Translations under genes and position numbers: made by a program
Shown here: positions 31,181 to 45,500 of the stretch, one piece after another
How positions within the stretch are numbered: position 1 is the first letter of the stretch
Layout: the number at the start of each line of letters is the position of its first letter
Assembly: GCF_000247815.1 (NCBI RefSeq)
Contig: NC_021675.1
Span: forward strand, 61,349,029-61,413,028
Length of the DNA: 64,000 nt
Source: Ficedula albicollis
Taxonomy: Eukaryota > Chordata > Aves > Passeriformes > Muscicapidae
Reading direction: 5' to 3'
Notes under the pieces: generated by a model
The model's input: only the letters and a program-made list of their open reading frames with translations
What the model was told of the DNA's origin: nothing
The model's database searches: none

Positions 31181-32929
31181 TTAATGCACTGAGCCTGTGA
31201 GCTGGCCCACAGAAATGCATTGCTGCATCAATGCAAATGTTGTGTTTGGACTTTTTATTCAATTTAATGCAGGATTACTGTCAGAAGAGACAAATGAAAT
31301 CCATCTAAGTCCTTTTTCAAGATTCTTGTTTTTACATACTGTCCTTGCACACACTGGAATAAGCACATCATCCCAAATAAAGCCACTGACATCAGTAGAG
31401 TTTCACCTGGGACAGATTTGGCTTACTTTTGCTAATTGCATCACTACCCTCAAGCTACACTGAACAATTCATTAGTGGCAGACAGCTGAATTTCTAAAAG
31501 CGTGTGTAACCTAACTCTAACCAACAGCATAGTAGAAACTACTCTCAGTAGCTCCTCTGGGCAGCCAAGGACATCATGAAATTGAGTAAATAAATATAAA
31601 CAAATAATGGTTTTCAATCTCCTTCCCATCTGGAGTACTGGCGATTTTTCCAGCTCTTAATTTGAGGCACCTTTGCACTCTGTTAACACAATCCTCTACC
31701 TTTTGCCATCTCTGATGACTCCCGTGAATTTAAGAGTATTTCTATATATTAGAGATTTCACTTTTCAGCACTTCTAAAGAATAAGCCAATCTGCCATGGG
31801 TTGCTAAATTTTGAAAATTCCTGCTTAAATCTTTTTTTGTTGTTGTTGAAAAGGTTGTTGAAAGGGTCTAGGTATGATTTCGATTTTTATTCATTCTTCC
31901 TAAATTTTTCTCGCCTATTTTCACCCACCCATTAAATTCCTACAAATAATGGGGCATTGCTGGGCATGGGGCTGAGTGGGGCTGGGCTGCCAGAGCAGTG
32001 GCAGGGCTGGGTGACAGGGACAGGCAGCTCTCCCCTGCAGCTCCTGGGGCCATTCCCCATGGTGCTACCACCACTTGAAGAGGACCAGTATTGCTTCATC
32101 CCTCGTGTGTTAGACTCTGCATAAACAGGATGTTTCCTACAGAGCTTGCAGTTTGACTGATGTGTCTAATACCCAGTGTAGGATTTAATTAAATAAATAT
32201 CCCCCATCCAAACAATCTTAGTTGTTGGCTAGTTTCATTTCCTGAGACTCAAGAAGTTACCTAATCTAAAATGTCATGGTTCTTGTCCTCTTTCTCACTC
32301 TCTTACTCATGGTAAGTTTTTGTCAGTCAGGAGAAGAGGGGCCATCACTCCATCAGCGGGATACTCTTCTTTCTCCCCATGATGGCTGGAAGGCTGTATG
32401 TAGATACACACAGGCTTGTTTCTGGATCTCACCAGAGCTGGTTGGGTGCAAGTGCAGCAGATATGGGGACATGTAAGATGGACCTACAGGTATGTGTCCT
32501 AACAAATATTCCAGTCTGGAAACAAATTATTTTTTAGTGTCTGCAGAAAATGAGGTTCATCTCACCCCACCACAGACCTCTGAAACAGCTGCTGTGAACT
32601 GTACCCTGCAAGACCCTGTTTCTATGCAGTGATTGTAAGGGAATTCCAGATGATCACCTCAGCTGAACCTTCAATAGATATCTAAGGCCAGGGGAGGCTG
32701 GTTCAGACACCAATCCCCTGAAGAATGTAGGTCTAGATGGGGAATGCTGAGCTCATCACTTGATTAAGTGTCACAGGTTGTATCACAGATTTTCTCACAC
32801 AGGTACTTCCTACAGAGAAAAATCTGAGATCAAGTCTTCTGTCTCTCCTACTTGTCTCTCTCCACCTCTATGTATTCAGCGCCCTTTGGCCAATGTTCAG
32901 CTTGCAGACTGAGCCCAAGTTTTCCTTAC

Positions 32930-33035
32930 ACTTGTTTTTGAGGAAGACCAATGTGTTCCAGTCCCAGAATCAGCATTTTCAATTTTCCTTACACTTGTTT
33001 TTGAGGAAGACCAACGTGTTCCACTCCCAGAATCA
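32930..33035. repeat. Two-copy tandem duplication, unit 53
   Basis: ttttccttacacttgttttt begins copies at 32930 and 32983. Each ends with cccagaatcagcattttca, and two substitutions separate them. Confidence 0.95.
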
Positions 33036-33552
33036 GCATTTTCAGGTTTTTCAAGAGCTGGGGTTGTGCCCAGAGAAGTGCATTTGTGAGTATTCCTGGT
33101 AGATGCTGACTAACGTGCACCTGCTCCTCAAACAGGTCCCTGTCAGCATCCTGGTTGTGGTTTGGGTTTTCTGTTGTCTCAGGAGTGCTGACTCATCAGA
33201 CCCTCTCCCATGATATGCTGGAGCAGTCTCTCCCTTTGTCCTGGAGCTTCTCCAGACTTTATCACCTCTAACAGCACAGGGTTCCCAGGAAAACAAATCA
33301 TCCTTCACAAATGACCGCATAAGACAAGCATTTAATTGTCCTCCACCTCTGGTGAGCTGCAAAAATTCCATATAAATAAAGGAGCTGAATCATCTTATTC
33401 ACAAATGTTTAACTTGACCCAGCCTGTAAAAAAAGGAGAAGAGTAAAAAAAGATTTTTATAAACATACTGTACATGTCCAATTTATTCTGCTTCAGCAAA
33501 ATGTAACCAAGAACTAGAGGGGCATTGACCAGTACTTGGTAGCAAAGTTCCT

Positions 33553-33582
33553 TATCTATCTATCTGTCTATCTATCTATCTG

Positions 33583-33614
<32 letters not shown>
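33553..33614. repeat. (TATC)n tetranucleotide microsatellite
   Basis: About fifteen TATC/TCTA units with two TGTC variants inside. This would be a likely length-polymorphic marker. Confidence 0.95.
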
Positions 33615-35594
33615 ATCTCAATGTGATCATGCTTTCATTATATCTACAAGGCTGGTCAGACAATTTGGGTTGGGACAGCAGATAGTTGTCCCACTTTAAG
33701 CAGAATTTTTGCTATAATTATTTCATGAAAATAAGTTTAATTTTTTTTGTGTGAAATAGCTAAAAGATTTTAGGGACCATTTAATAATTATGTACAGTCC
33801 AAGCAGATAAGTAGAACAGAAACATCTTTTCAAAACTTAAGGAAACATAGCATGCAGCAACAGTAATTTGACACAGAACTTACACAACAGATTTCATTTT
33901 TTCTTAACAGAACAACAATTGAAAACTGGCTAAGCCCCTTAAATAAACCAGTGACAGCTGGGAAAATCAGCAGATTGGCCCTTTGTGCTTGTTTATAGTA
34001 GATTTTGGCAGCAAGATAGTTGATTTCGTCTCTATAGGACGCAGCTATTATATCTTCCAGATGTGCTTGACCTTTATCTTGGATAAAAAAGCATCTTGCC
34101 ATAGAAACTATCAATTTATGTACTCTTAGCCCAAGTCATCACCTTCTTTAAGAGGCTGAAAAACCCTTCTTGTGATGGTAATTATTCCACTGCCATTCAG
34201 TACTGACACCTAACTTGTGAGTGTCTAGATTTTTCGAACATGAGTATATAATTCAGATCAATGCACCTGCAGAACTTCTAATATGAGGAAGATCTGTAAC
34301 AGGATAAGGGCTGCTCAGTGCTAGCAGAAGGACATTTGGGAGGTCCATTCTTTGCTAGCTGACATACTCAAGCCTCTGGGCTAGTAGCTGAAGAGTGTGA
34401 CTACCTGCCCCCTGTGGGTTTGTGGCATCTGCTAACCCTATGGTGACTGAATTTCTTGCTTTTCTATTTCATATAGATCAGGCAAGAGAACTGATACAGA
34501 ATACAGGCTCAGTACAGGAATCCAGGCTGACACACTCACTCAGAGATCTGTCCCCTGGTCAGTGCATCTCAGAAAACCTCAGTGCAGCATTGCAAACCTT
34601 CTGTGATGTCCTTTCATCATCACATGATGTGATTTCTTGGTCCCCCTGTGACTAGGCAGGCTCATATGTGTGCTTGTCACCTGCTCTGAGGCACAGTTCT
34701 CCCACAGGACCACCTCATTATGTGACTCTGCATACAAATGACTTGTGCTGGGAATTTAAAGGTTTGAGGTGGGGTGTGGCAGGGTGGATTAAGGCTCCAG
34801 CAGAAGAAACCTTGCTGCAAGAAGGACTAGAGCTAAACTGCATGAGCCTGGGGACCACTGACAATGATAGATACAACTCTGCCCTCTGCATTGCTGTGGG
34901 AGAGGAAGATGAGCTTACAGAAAGATGGGAGCATACAAGTGATGAAGGGAAGAGAGAAGAAAGAGGCTGAACAACATTCTCTCATGTCCACATTTCACCT
35001 ACACGTAAAACCTTTGAGATCCTGTGACACAACAGTAAGGCAGTTTCAAAGGAGTAGGAGGATTCTGGAACACAGTTCACAGAATAGCATGCAGCACTGT
35101 TTCTGCAGCCAATTTTCTGAGGAATTCTTTGTGGGAAATTAAAAAAAACCAAAAAACAAACCCACAGCAACTGCTCAAATTGGACCTAAATTGAGCATTG
35201 ACCAAAAATCGCGATTTTCAGCCTTTGCGTTTGTCTTCTGGCTCTTCTACTGAGTCAAAAATGCCAGCTGGCAACAGATGGATGGCTCTTTCTGAGATGT
35301 TGTTTCCTGGAGATAGGAATATTTTTAAGAGAGGTGATAGTCAAGGCAGGACTTTGCTTCATCACACAGATCCTCTGGTGCAATGTTGTTGGAGGACATT
35401 GCTAAGTTTTGTGAAGTGGCAGCTTTAAACAGAAGTTTCTTCCTGTGCTCTGCAGAGCTTCCTGAAAAGGATGCATTCTGTCTATAAATCCCTGTTGAGG
35501 AAGATGCATGGTGCATGTGCCAATTCATCCACATGACTTAAGCCATTTCACAGGATTTTTAAATCTTGAAGCAAAACAAGGGGGAAAGTAAAGC

Positions 35595-35650
35595 AATATG
35601 GTAAAATGTATTTCATCAAAATAATATGGTAAAATGTATTTCATCAAAAT
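35595..35650. repeat. Two-copy tandem duplication, unit 28
   Basis: aatatggtaaaatgtatttc is repeated at 35595 and 35623. The copies are identical. Confidence 0.95.
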
Positions 35651-38600
35651 AACCAAAATGTTGAAGTAGTGAAAAGTAAAAAAAAAAGGAATTTGACTGG
35701 TAGGAGGAGGAAACAGCTGTGTCAGTTGCAGTTGTTACTTTGCTGTGTAAACAATTTAAAGCAATTATAAATATGCTTCTGGTCACACTTTGTTGTAAAT
35801 AAAAAAGTTTTCCACGTACACTCTTGCTGTGCTTTCAGCATAAGCCCTGCTGTTGAGCCCCAGGCTGCTGTGGCAGTTTGGCAGTGCTGCTGAGCTGTGT
35901 TTGTGCAGGGACACAGGTGCTGCAGACAGATGCTCTGCTTGTCTGCACCGCTGCAAGGGCAGGTGCTGTCAAACCCCAGGGCTGGGCAGCTGGGCTCAGG
36001 CCATGCCTTACCCTTAGGCTTGGTGCCAGACCAGACCACAGCTCATCTTCCCAGTGCTCCCCTGTGGCTCTCACTAAATGCTGCTCAGGTTTGACCCACA
36101 CCTGCCATCTTTGACAGAATTAATCGATTTTACTCAGGCACCTCACGGCGCTTCGAGGCAAAGCAGCATGTCCCAAACTGCAAGTCCAGGTGACTCAGCA
36201 GTGTGGCCTGTCCCTGCCCTGGCCCAGCTAGGGGACCCTCTGGAGGAGCTGTTGCCCTGGGTTTTTGCCCACAGGTTCCTGCACACCCCTGGTGCTGGGG
36301 AGGCAGCGTGGGGTGCACGGGGCACTGCCTGCTGAGTATTCTTCCAGCTTCATGAGCTGAAACCCCCTGTCTGAGAGACCACTGCTTACTATAGACTATT
36401 CACTATTGGTTTTGGGGCTTTTTTTTGGTGTGGTTTAACCATTGACTTACTTGCTGTACCATAGACACACACCATAACCTGCACGAGACATGGCAGAGTT
36501 TGCATAGGTCTCAAATTCAAGGAATGGGTTTGGGCAGAATTTGCCTTTGAAGTGTGGAAACAGTACAATGAAATAATTTAAAACACATTTTATTGCCTCA
36601 GTAATCAGAGAGGGTGTATGTGTTGACATGGAGTTTGCATGAAACCATCAAGCTTTTCTAACCATTTATAGTTTACATAGCTATATGTTAATCCACAGAA
36701 AATCTATAGCCCTCAACAGACCCATAGCAACCACAGATCAACAAATGATTTCCCTGGGCTCTTAGGCATACCACTGCCATTAGGTCCTCTGATTTTTAAT
36801 TAAGAGGAAATGTCTCTAAACATCTTGAGGTAATTAAAGTGGTAATATCTTCTGTAAGATGTGTTTGATAAAGTAACAGGAATTCCCCTATGTGACTCAA
36901 AAATACAACTGCAACTTCATTACAAAAATTAGATTTACTGAATTATTATTTTTGTATGAACTTAAAATGCAAAATATGCTCACAGTTCTGCTGCAATTCT
37001 TGAATATAATAAGAGAATTCTTTCCCCTGCATTTTACAGTTTAACTCTTGATATAATGATCTTATTAACTTTTATTATGATTCTAATTAATAAACCGTAA
37101 TACAAATAGCTCCTTATTGTCTCTTTGCCATTCTTTACACTTTCATAAGAAGATGATTACTGTGATGATGTTATGACTCTTATAAAAACATACATGCTAG
37201 CCTAGATTTAGACATTTATTTCTGGCTGAATTCTGACAGAAAGAAGTAGCACCTGGAAAGACAATGATTTCCATAAGCCTGCTTAAAATTGTTTATTTTT
37301 GCTTCTGAACACACATGCGTGGGTTGAGTTTTGTAAATAAGTGTCTGTATGTGTATGAAATCTGTATATGGAAAAGTTGCAACATGTTGCAATGAACCAC
37401 TGGATTTTGGAAAATAATATTATTCCAGGTGTTGCCTAGATACGTATGGAAGCAAAATAACTGAATGAAAATTTTAACAGATGCAATTACTTAAAGCAGT
37501 GGTTTAGGGAGAGATTTCCAGTGTGGATGAAAGCTCACCATCAGTCAGTCTTGTTCTTATGTTCAAACTATCTCAAGACTTTAAAAATCTTCTGAGTTCG
37601 CTGTAAAAAACTATTGACTTCCTTCTCAAAAAGAAAAACATACTTCTAGAAGTATGCACCCATTATTCCTTTTTCTCTGTCCTTGGAAAACGCACCTCTG
37701 TCCTTATCATTTCCATGCCAAATACAAGACATTGCTTGCATTTTCTCTTAGCACAGGACTTGGCACTGTCCCTTGCTTTCTTTGTCTCTCCACTGACTTC
37801 ATTCCTACATTAAGTGTAAACCCTTGGTCTTCACTCTCAGGATTCACCATAGTGTAATCTTAAATTTGAAACCTTTTATTCACTGATGGGATATTTACTC
37901 CAGACTCCACGATGCCATTCTGGATGCTGAGCACTGACTACCATTTTTCATGTAAGCTTCTTTTCCAAATTAGGAAGGCCTCAGAAAATTTTGGCTAAAA
38001 ATGGCAAATGGAGCATTGAGATTGCTGCATGTAGTGCTAGCCAGTACTGACATATTGATTTGTTCAAAGTGCATAATTTCTTGTCTTCTCTTTAAATTGC
38101 AGTGTTATGGAGATCTATTTGTGTACAGCACTTAGGATGGTGGGAGCCTGGGCTGTGATTTCCTCTCTCATGCATTACAAGTCCACCAAGAATCTACAAA
38201 AACCTGTGATGAAAAAGTATTAGATTTCTAAAACAAGATCCATGCCTGCCTGCTCCAGGAAGTAAATTACAATTTAACATTGGATCTGTATTGAAGAAAA
38301 TGTGAGATTTCAGGACTAACACAGCTACCATTAATCTTGCCTTGAAGCAGCATTTGACCATATGACACTTGAGTTGCTTCAGTTCCTGGGATGTGGGAAC
38401 ATCTATGAGTGAGTCTTTACTGGACCTCCTAATTGTTTTTCTTGGTTGCATCCCTGAATGGGAATTTGAATACACAAGTGAATACAATACTGCAAGTTCA
38501 GAGGTGAAATGATGGTTCTGAGAAGCGGTGAGACACACCTCACTACTAATGATGATGCCACCATATTCCTCCCTATTAAAACAAGCTGTAATCACTCATG

Positions 38601-41551
38601 GTACAGATTGACCTTCTAAGGAATGTGCCTTTCTGTAGAATTTTTTTGCTCTCTACCCAATTAAAGCAAAATACAGCATGAGCCTTTCTTCAGTCAAAAT
38701 GAAAAAAAAAAAAACCACAAGAAAAGATTTTTTTCTTTAAATATCTAAAATCCTGTCTTGTGAGATTAGTAAGTGAATCAAGTTTTGAATAATATTATTA
38801 TGGGAGAAGTCAAGCAAACAGAAAGATGACTCAAACGGTTTACTGCCAGGACTATTTCTTAACACAGAGGAAAATCATATCTGGTTGCATATGGAATCCT
38901 CCCACAATGAACAGGGAGCCTGGCAACAGAAATAAAACTGCAAATTCTCCAACTTTTGCTGTTGAACTGTCCTCACAGCTGAAGTGTAATGAGAATACAC
39001 CAGAAATTTGGACACTGAGGTGGAGAAACGATAACATAGCTAAGCAATTCCATGCCTATTGCCTTCCTTATTGTCAAAACAGACAACCTGGTCATCAGAA
39101 AGGTAAAACTTTCTTGAATTCTCCCTCCCCATCAAAAGAACCAAAATTAAACCCAGAGCAAAAAGTGATCTGAAAAGACAGAGGGAAAATCCCTGAAGAA
39201 ATGTTGTCTCTGTAAGCACGAAGGGTTGTGTGGGCTGAGAATCTGTTCCTTGTGCTCCAGTAAAATCCAGCAGGACTGCCCTGCACCACCTCCAAAGGAT
39301 CATCACCTGGTGGCTGCCTCAGGCCACTGGAACAGAGCCCAGCAGGGAGAGCAAAGAGTGGCTCTGGCTGGATCTGTGCCCATGGGCTGTGCCTTGCATG
39401 AACAACACTGAGTGCAACTGATGGCTGTGAAAAAATACATGGTTTTCATCTGCTGTGGAGCACAGCTCAGCCATGCAAATATTTATGTACTGAGCAAAGA
39501 ACTGGGCTGCTTGCTGAGTGTCTGAGGCACTTGTGTGTTTGTCCCACTGCCCCACACTTCTGGCTGCAGGACTCACCCACAGATTTAGGACTGGAACCGG
39601 ATATGCAGTTCTGCAGGGCTGGAAGACGTCCCTTTAATCAGAATTTGTAAGGAGATCAAAACAAGCACAGAAACCCAATTCCATCCTATATGTGTCAAAA
39701 ATAAATTTACAGCTGGGAATACTCCCCAGGAGATATGTTTTTCCTGGCTTCTCCCTCACACTAGTGAAACACAGCCAGTGCTCAGTTCTGGACTTTGCAA
39801 ACACTCATCATTGATAAACTGGATGGAAAAAGCCAAGTGTTTGTGTGGGCTTAGAAAAAAAATCATTATTTAATGACACTCAGTCAAGTATGTTTTTGGA
39901 GGGCAGTTCATATGGCACCAGCTGTTCTGATTTAAAGGATCTTGGTGCAGCATGTAAGAAAACCGTAGACCATGGTTTGGTCATCCCAAATAATGTGTAT
40001 ATGCACAAACCTTCCTTCAAAGTAAACTCTTAAATCTCTCCCCAGTGATCAGGCACAAATTACATTTGTTTTGACGTACAACATTTTGCTCCACTTTGGA
40101 GAAGCCCATAATACTGCAATTGCTCCAAATTTTAAGCTCCTCTTTGACGTGCTAAACATTGAGTTTGTTCAGTTTCCTGTTGTACCACACTTCTCTGGCT
40201 TTGAATTCAGTATTTTTGCTCCTTTCTGTTGCTTTGTGCCCTGTAAGGAAAGCAGGACTTTGGCACATGGTTTCTGCATGCACAGATGAATACTCACACA
40301 CAACACAGTTTCCGTTTTCTAGGCAGGCTGGCATTTGGAGCTGGCTTTTCTAACAGGAGGACTGGACAAGAATCAATTCTCTGATCAAATTAAGGTTATA
40401 ATGATCTCCCATTGTCTTTGTCTTCCTGTGATACTCCTGTGGCATTTAGAAAAATTTCAATTCTCTCCCAAATACATCAGTCCTTAATGAGAGCAATCAG
40501 ACATTATGGAGAAAAAAGCACTCACCTTCCCTCAGCTCTGTCTGGCCTAGGATGAAAAAATCTCTATTTATCCCTACATTAAAGGAGATGTTACATACTT
40601 GGGTCAGTGAAACCAGTCTGGTTTAAACTTATTAAGCATTTCAGATTGTATCTGTTTTCACCTAATTTACCAGTCCACCAATTCTGAACATTTTAATAGA
40701 AGAGATTTTAAAATTATTTCCAGCTCGCTGGGGAAAATAATAAGCAGTGGCAGGTCTAGGATTATCCTTAACAACATCCCTAAAGCACAGAGAATGATTT
40801 CTCCACTGATGCTGCCTGAGATCCTGTCAGACATGAAGCTCCTAATACAATTCAAGTGTTTCTACTGATAGAGAGAATGCTGATTTTTTTCAACTCAGTG
40901 TCATGAGACACTAAATATGGTGTGTTAGAGTTAAATGTCTATGTTGCACATCACATATATGGGAAAGTCAGAGTTTGAGAATACCTGGGATCAAATCAGG
41001 TTTGTCTGACAAACTGTATTTTCTGTAAAATTTCTGATTAATATTTTGTGCATTATTATATCCTAATTATTTTACTAACTTAATCCCCCTTCAGGTTTTC
41101 CATTAGTTTGTTTGTTATAGAATCAATTTGGCCACTTTTCTTGCTTTTAAAATGTTGGTAGAACAGAAAACTCTATCTGGTTTTCAATTCTGGTGGAATT
41201 TCTTTGATACTGTTAAATATAAGAGAAATGAGTATGCTTAGGCCAGTCAAGTCTTCACCATCTTTAGTTACATGGCACTGCTGATTTTAGTGCTTACCAT
41301 AGCATGTGTTGCTTAACAGCTTTCTGGGTTACTGAGGGATTGGAAAGTATTTCATCATATCCCAGTGATAAGAACACGTAAAAACAGTGCAGAACCACTT
41401 GTTGAATAATTCTTCTGCCTCTTTATAAACAATTTTGTCATCCAAGCTCGTATTTTTGCAAAAGGAAATGATAGAGTCTTGTTGTGATTCTTAAATTAAA
41501 AGAAAATAAAATCACGCTGTTAAAAGACGTTTCACTCTCAGTCAGTGGTTG

Positions 41552-41668
41552 CTCGTTGCTTGCGGACAGGCTGCCCCAAAAAACCCTGTGGAGTGGCAAG
41601 GAGGTGGTGTTTCTCGTTGCTTGCGGACAGGCTGCCCCACAAAACCCTGTGGAGTGGCAAGGAGGTGG
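41552..41668. repeat. Two-copy tandem duplication, unit 61
   Basis: ctcgttgcttgcggacaggc begins copies at 41552 and 41613. They are nearly identical, and a second duplication follows directly. Confidence 0.95.
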
Positions 41669-41797
41669 TAAGTGCAGTATATGCTGCACAATGCAGTGGC
41701 TTTCCTCTGGGTGCCCTGGAACCTGTCTAAGTGCAGTATATGCTGCACAATGCAGTGGCAGCATGGTGGCTTTCCTCTGGGTGCCCTGGAACCTGTT
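41669..41797. repeat. Two-copy tandem duplication, unit 59
   Basis: taagtgcagtatatgctgca begins copies at 41669 and 41728. The second copy has an extra agcatggtgg-type insertion. It abuts the duplication at 41552-41668. Confidence 0.94.
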
Positions 41798-42431
41798 CTG
41801 GCCCATGGATCACATGTGCAAAGCATGAGTCATGTCCCAGGCCCAGCCACGGGACAAACCCCAGATCCATGCTGGTCCTTCCACAGGTTGTTTTCTAACT
41901 CCTGGTTATCTCTCCATGGCAAACATGCTGCAAGGCAACTGCCCTTCCAAAAAAACCTGACATTACGAATTGAGGGCAATTTTTTGTACCCAAGAACATG
42001 TAGTTTAAAAATATCCTTTGCTTAAAAGGAGGAATAACAATGATTATTTTATAATGTGAAAAAAAAAAGTATTTAGCAAAGCCCTGAGTAGAGATAAAAA
42101 GTGAAATGAGTTGGGAAGGGCAGAAGGATGGAAGAATGTGGGCAAATGAAGGCAGCTAATGCCCAGTGATGCTGGGTCTTTGGAGACTGATGCAAATCTC
42201 AGCAGATGCTCTACACTAAAGCTGACCAAACAAAAAAATGTAAAATTTATCTTCAGGAAATACACTGGGAATTTTCTAGCTACACACTTACTAGTCTATT
42301 ATTTGACAAACACAGTGAAGACATTCTTGATGGAACTTGAATTTATTCAAGAGAGATCCATGCCGTGGCAGTGCTGAACAAACACAACCAGGCTGCAAAC
42401 ATTTGAGAAAAAAACAAGGCAAGGTAGTCAG

Positions 42432-42545
42432 CAGAACTGCTGTTCTCAGCATTTACCTCTCTGCCTTGAAAGGAACTGATGTGAATGCAGAACTGCTGTT
42501 CTCAGCATTTACCTCTCTCTCTGCCTTGAAAGGAACTGATGTGAA
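42432..42545. repeat. Two-copy tandem duplication, unit 56
   Basis: cagaactgctgttctcagca begins copies at 42432 and 42488. The second has two extra CT dinucleotides. Confidence 0.95.
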
Positions 42546-45500
42546 ATGCTCTGCTTGTACTTCATAAACCTGTGACTCGACTTGCTTGGAGAAGAAGGAA
42601 GCTTTCTGTTGGATTGCCAGTGCCAGTGGCGTGGGCAGCCTGCTGGGTGCAGCTGACCCCTCTGGCTGCAGCGTGTGCTCAGATGATGCCATCACATGGA
42701 TGTCTCATGCAGCCAGCTCCCCTCTGCCCACGGGGCTGCTCAGGCCACTGAACCGAGTTAAACCGATCTCACTCTGATCTCAGGCTAATGAGAATGGGGA
42801 ATAACAAATCACTTGAGGCCTGTGAAGGTAGGGTGCTGCCAGAGGACACACAGGCCTCTGAGATGCCCATATGGCTGGAACAGAGAGACACTGCTCCTGC
42901 TGGTAGCACGGGCTGGTATGAAATCACCACTCGCATTTGAAAACACGCTGAGCCCGTAAAGAAAACACATGAACAAAGACAAACACAAGAGGAACTTGCA
43001 TCTCTGCAGAATGTGTGATAAATCATTTTTTACAGTGGGGAGAAGGATTTCTGACGGAAATAGCAGCATATGAGTCCATCTATTCCTGCAGAAAACAAGC
43101 ACCTCTGAATCCACATCCATGAAATTGCAGATATAAAGCATGGCAGGGCTTCCACCTGCCCCACAAAGCATTCCTCCTGAAACTACCACTCCTAAAAAGG
43201 TGATGTGAAATACTCGGTATTTATCTTGCCCACCAGCAAGGGAGGTGTGTGCATTCAGTATTCCAATGCACCTAAACAATTTCATTTTTTCTGTTAGAAC
43301 CTTTTTGCTTTTGAGTCACATCAGCAGAACTATTTTACCATAGAAGAAATAGCTGGATTGAAATACCCTGGGCAGGTAGGTGGTTTGACAGTCACAAGGC
43401 AGAAAACTGCCACTCTCCAGGAGAGAAGCAGGGCACAGGGCACTGGGGAAGCAGTGTTAGGGCTCTTTCAGACCTACTTGGATTCAGCTTTCTGGTGCCT
43501 TCACGAGGCAGCTTAAAAGGACAGATTCCTGAGGCTAAATTGTTTTGGACTGAAGCTATTTGACTGACTTTGACCCAGCTCCCCAACCAAGATAAAATGA
43601 CACATCCAACTTTATTTGGCATTTGAAGTGGGAGGGAAATTACTTCTCTGTTATGCCAGAGGCCTATTTTATTTAATGTTTTACAAAGAGGAAGAAACTG
43701 CATATAATAATGACATCTTGTGGTAGTTGTTGGATTATTGCCCTTTGATTTAGTAGATAACTGGATGCCAAATTTCACGACATCTCTCTCTTTCCATGCT
43801 GCAGTTCTGAAAGTTCAAAGTTACAAATTCTCCTGCTCTGAGAAGATGTAGAAAACCTCTGGAACCTTTGGCTGTTGACTTCAGGGGAAAAGGATGTATT
43901 TGCTCATTTGATTACACAGATCTGGCTAAAAGGTCAGAAATTCATAGTCATACCTGATTAAAGAACCTGATCACATTTATCCAAGTGTTCATGCAGAAAA
44001 TACTACTTTCGATAATGTTGAGTACAGAGTGGCTTTGGCCCATAGAATGAGCCTGCCTTTGCTGCACCATGGCTTTGTACTGGGTGTGAGAGTAAGGAGT
44101 GACAGCCTTTGCTGCAGCATGTGAGCCTGACAGCTGCTGAACACCTGCACTGAGCCTGCAGACAGCCCTGGTGAGCAGCCACCAGCACCCAGTGGCTGGG
44201 GATGCAGAAATTTTTTAGAGCAAATGCCCAAGGCCTCACAGTGCTTCTACTTATTTCAGCTTTGGTGCTCAGGTCTGTGGCTCCAGCCATCAACCAGGTA
44301 TCCAAGGGTCCCACGAAGCTCTAAGCTCACTGTAGGCTGTGTGACATTCATATTTAGGGTCCATAACTGTGCTATTTAACTGAGCATCCCACTTTGCATG
44401 CCCATAATCTTGTCCTTGCTGGTGCAGCCTCTGCTGTGCTTGCTCTAGGTGAAGTTAGAAGCTTTTCAGAACAAACAGCACTTTTTCCTGTCAGTTTGTA
44501 TTGCCCTTATCAGCAGTGAAAGCTTAGCTTTTATCAGGGAGTTTGGCTACTGCTGGAATAGTCATAATAAATAAGATTAGCAGGAACTAAGGCTAAGTGA
44601 TATATTTTTACAGGGTGTCTGTTTATCTTGTCATGTGTTTGGTGAGTATCCTCGTGGTTCATCAGGTCTCCAGGTCTACTGTGACACAGTTTTGCTGTGC
44701 TGTTTTTATTGGGATGATGGTGGCTTAAGCTCTATGCCAAACACCTTTGTGTTTTCTTCTGGGCTACCAAGGCCTCATAAACAGACTTACAGTTCATATG
44801 CAAGATTTACACACAGCTGTTTCCCAGCTGTGGGGAAGGAGGCAAGAAAAGACCAAATCAGAGGTGATGGTGAAATCACACATGTATTACAGTGAAATAA
44901 TGCTCCTGACCAGCACTGAGAGTGTAAAATGGGGCCTGACAGATCAATGCTGCTACATTTAATGCAGCATCTCTTCCCCATTTGCCTTTTCCACTGCCAA
45001 AGTCCCTGGTGTTCACACTGGATACTGGGCATAGGGTCCTGCCTCTTTCCTTCAGAGACACTCATTGGATTCCCTATGGATATGGAAAATTCCTAGAGAT
45101 GATAATGAGAGCCCATGACTCATAGATAACATCTAATGGTAGGTGTTCAGCTGTACTGATCTATTTTTTCCCATAGGATGATGCCACCTATTGGGCTTTA
45201 TTAAAAGAAGCAAAACAGTTCAAAGAAAATAAATACTTTATACTGGGTTGGTTTTTTTTAGCAAAGAAAGTTCAATTTTCCTACAGTTCAATTGCAAGAA
45301 AAGGAACTCCTATTAGGACATCCTGAGTTATGGTACCTTATTAGGAAAGAAAAAAGAATAGAGGCAGAAAAACCCCAGGCAACACTGACTATCTCTGGTG
45401 AAGAAAAAGTAATTAAGGAAAAAAATATAGTTTAACTTTTTAGCTTTTATCCATTTTTCCAATGGGACTATAAACAATAGCCATTGAATTTCAGTTTTTT

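Noticed and set aside
33830..34114. Minus-strand frame with a plausible-looking peptide, tested as another ACOX3 relic
   Set aside because: It does not line up with any ACOX3 exon or another family I can name.
42809..43285. 158-codon minus-strand frame
   Set aside because: No domain, no splice context, and no conserved motif were recognised. It is likely a chance opening.
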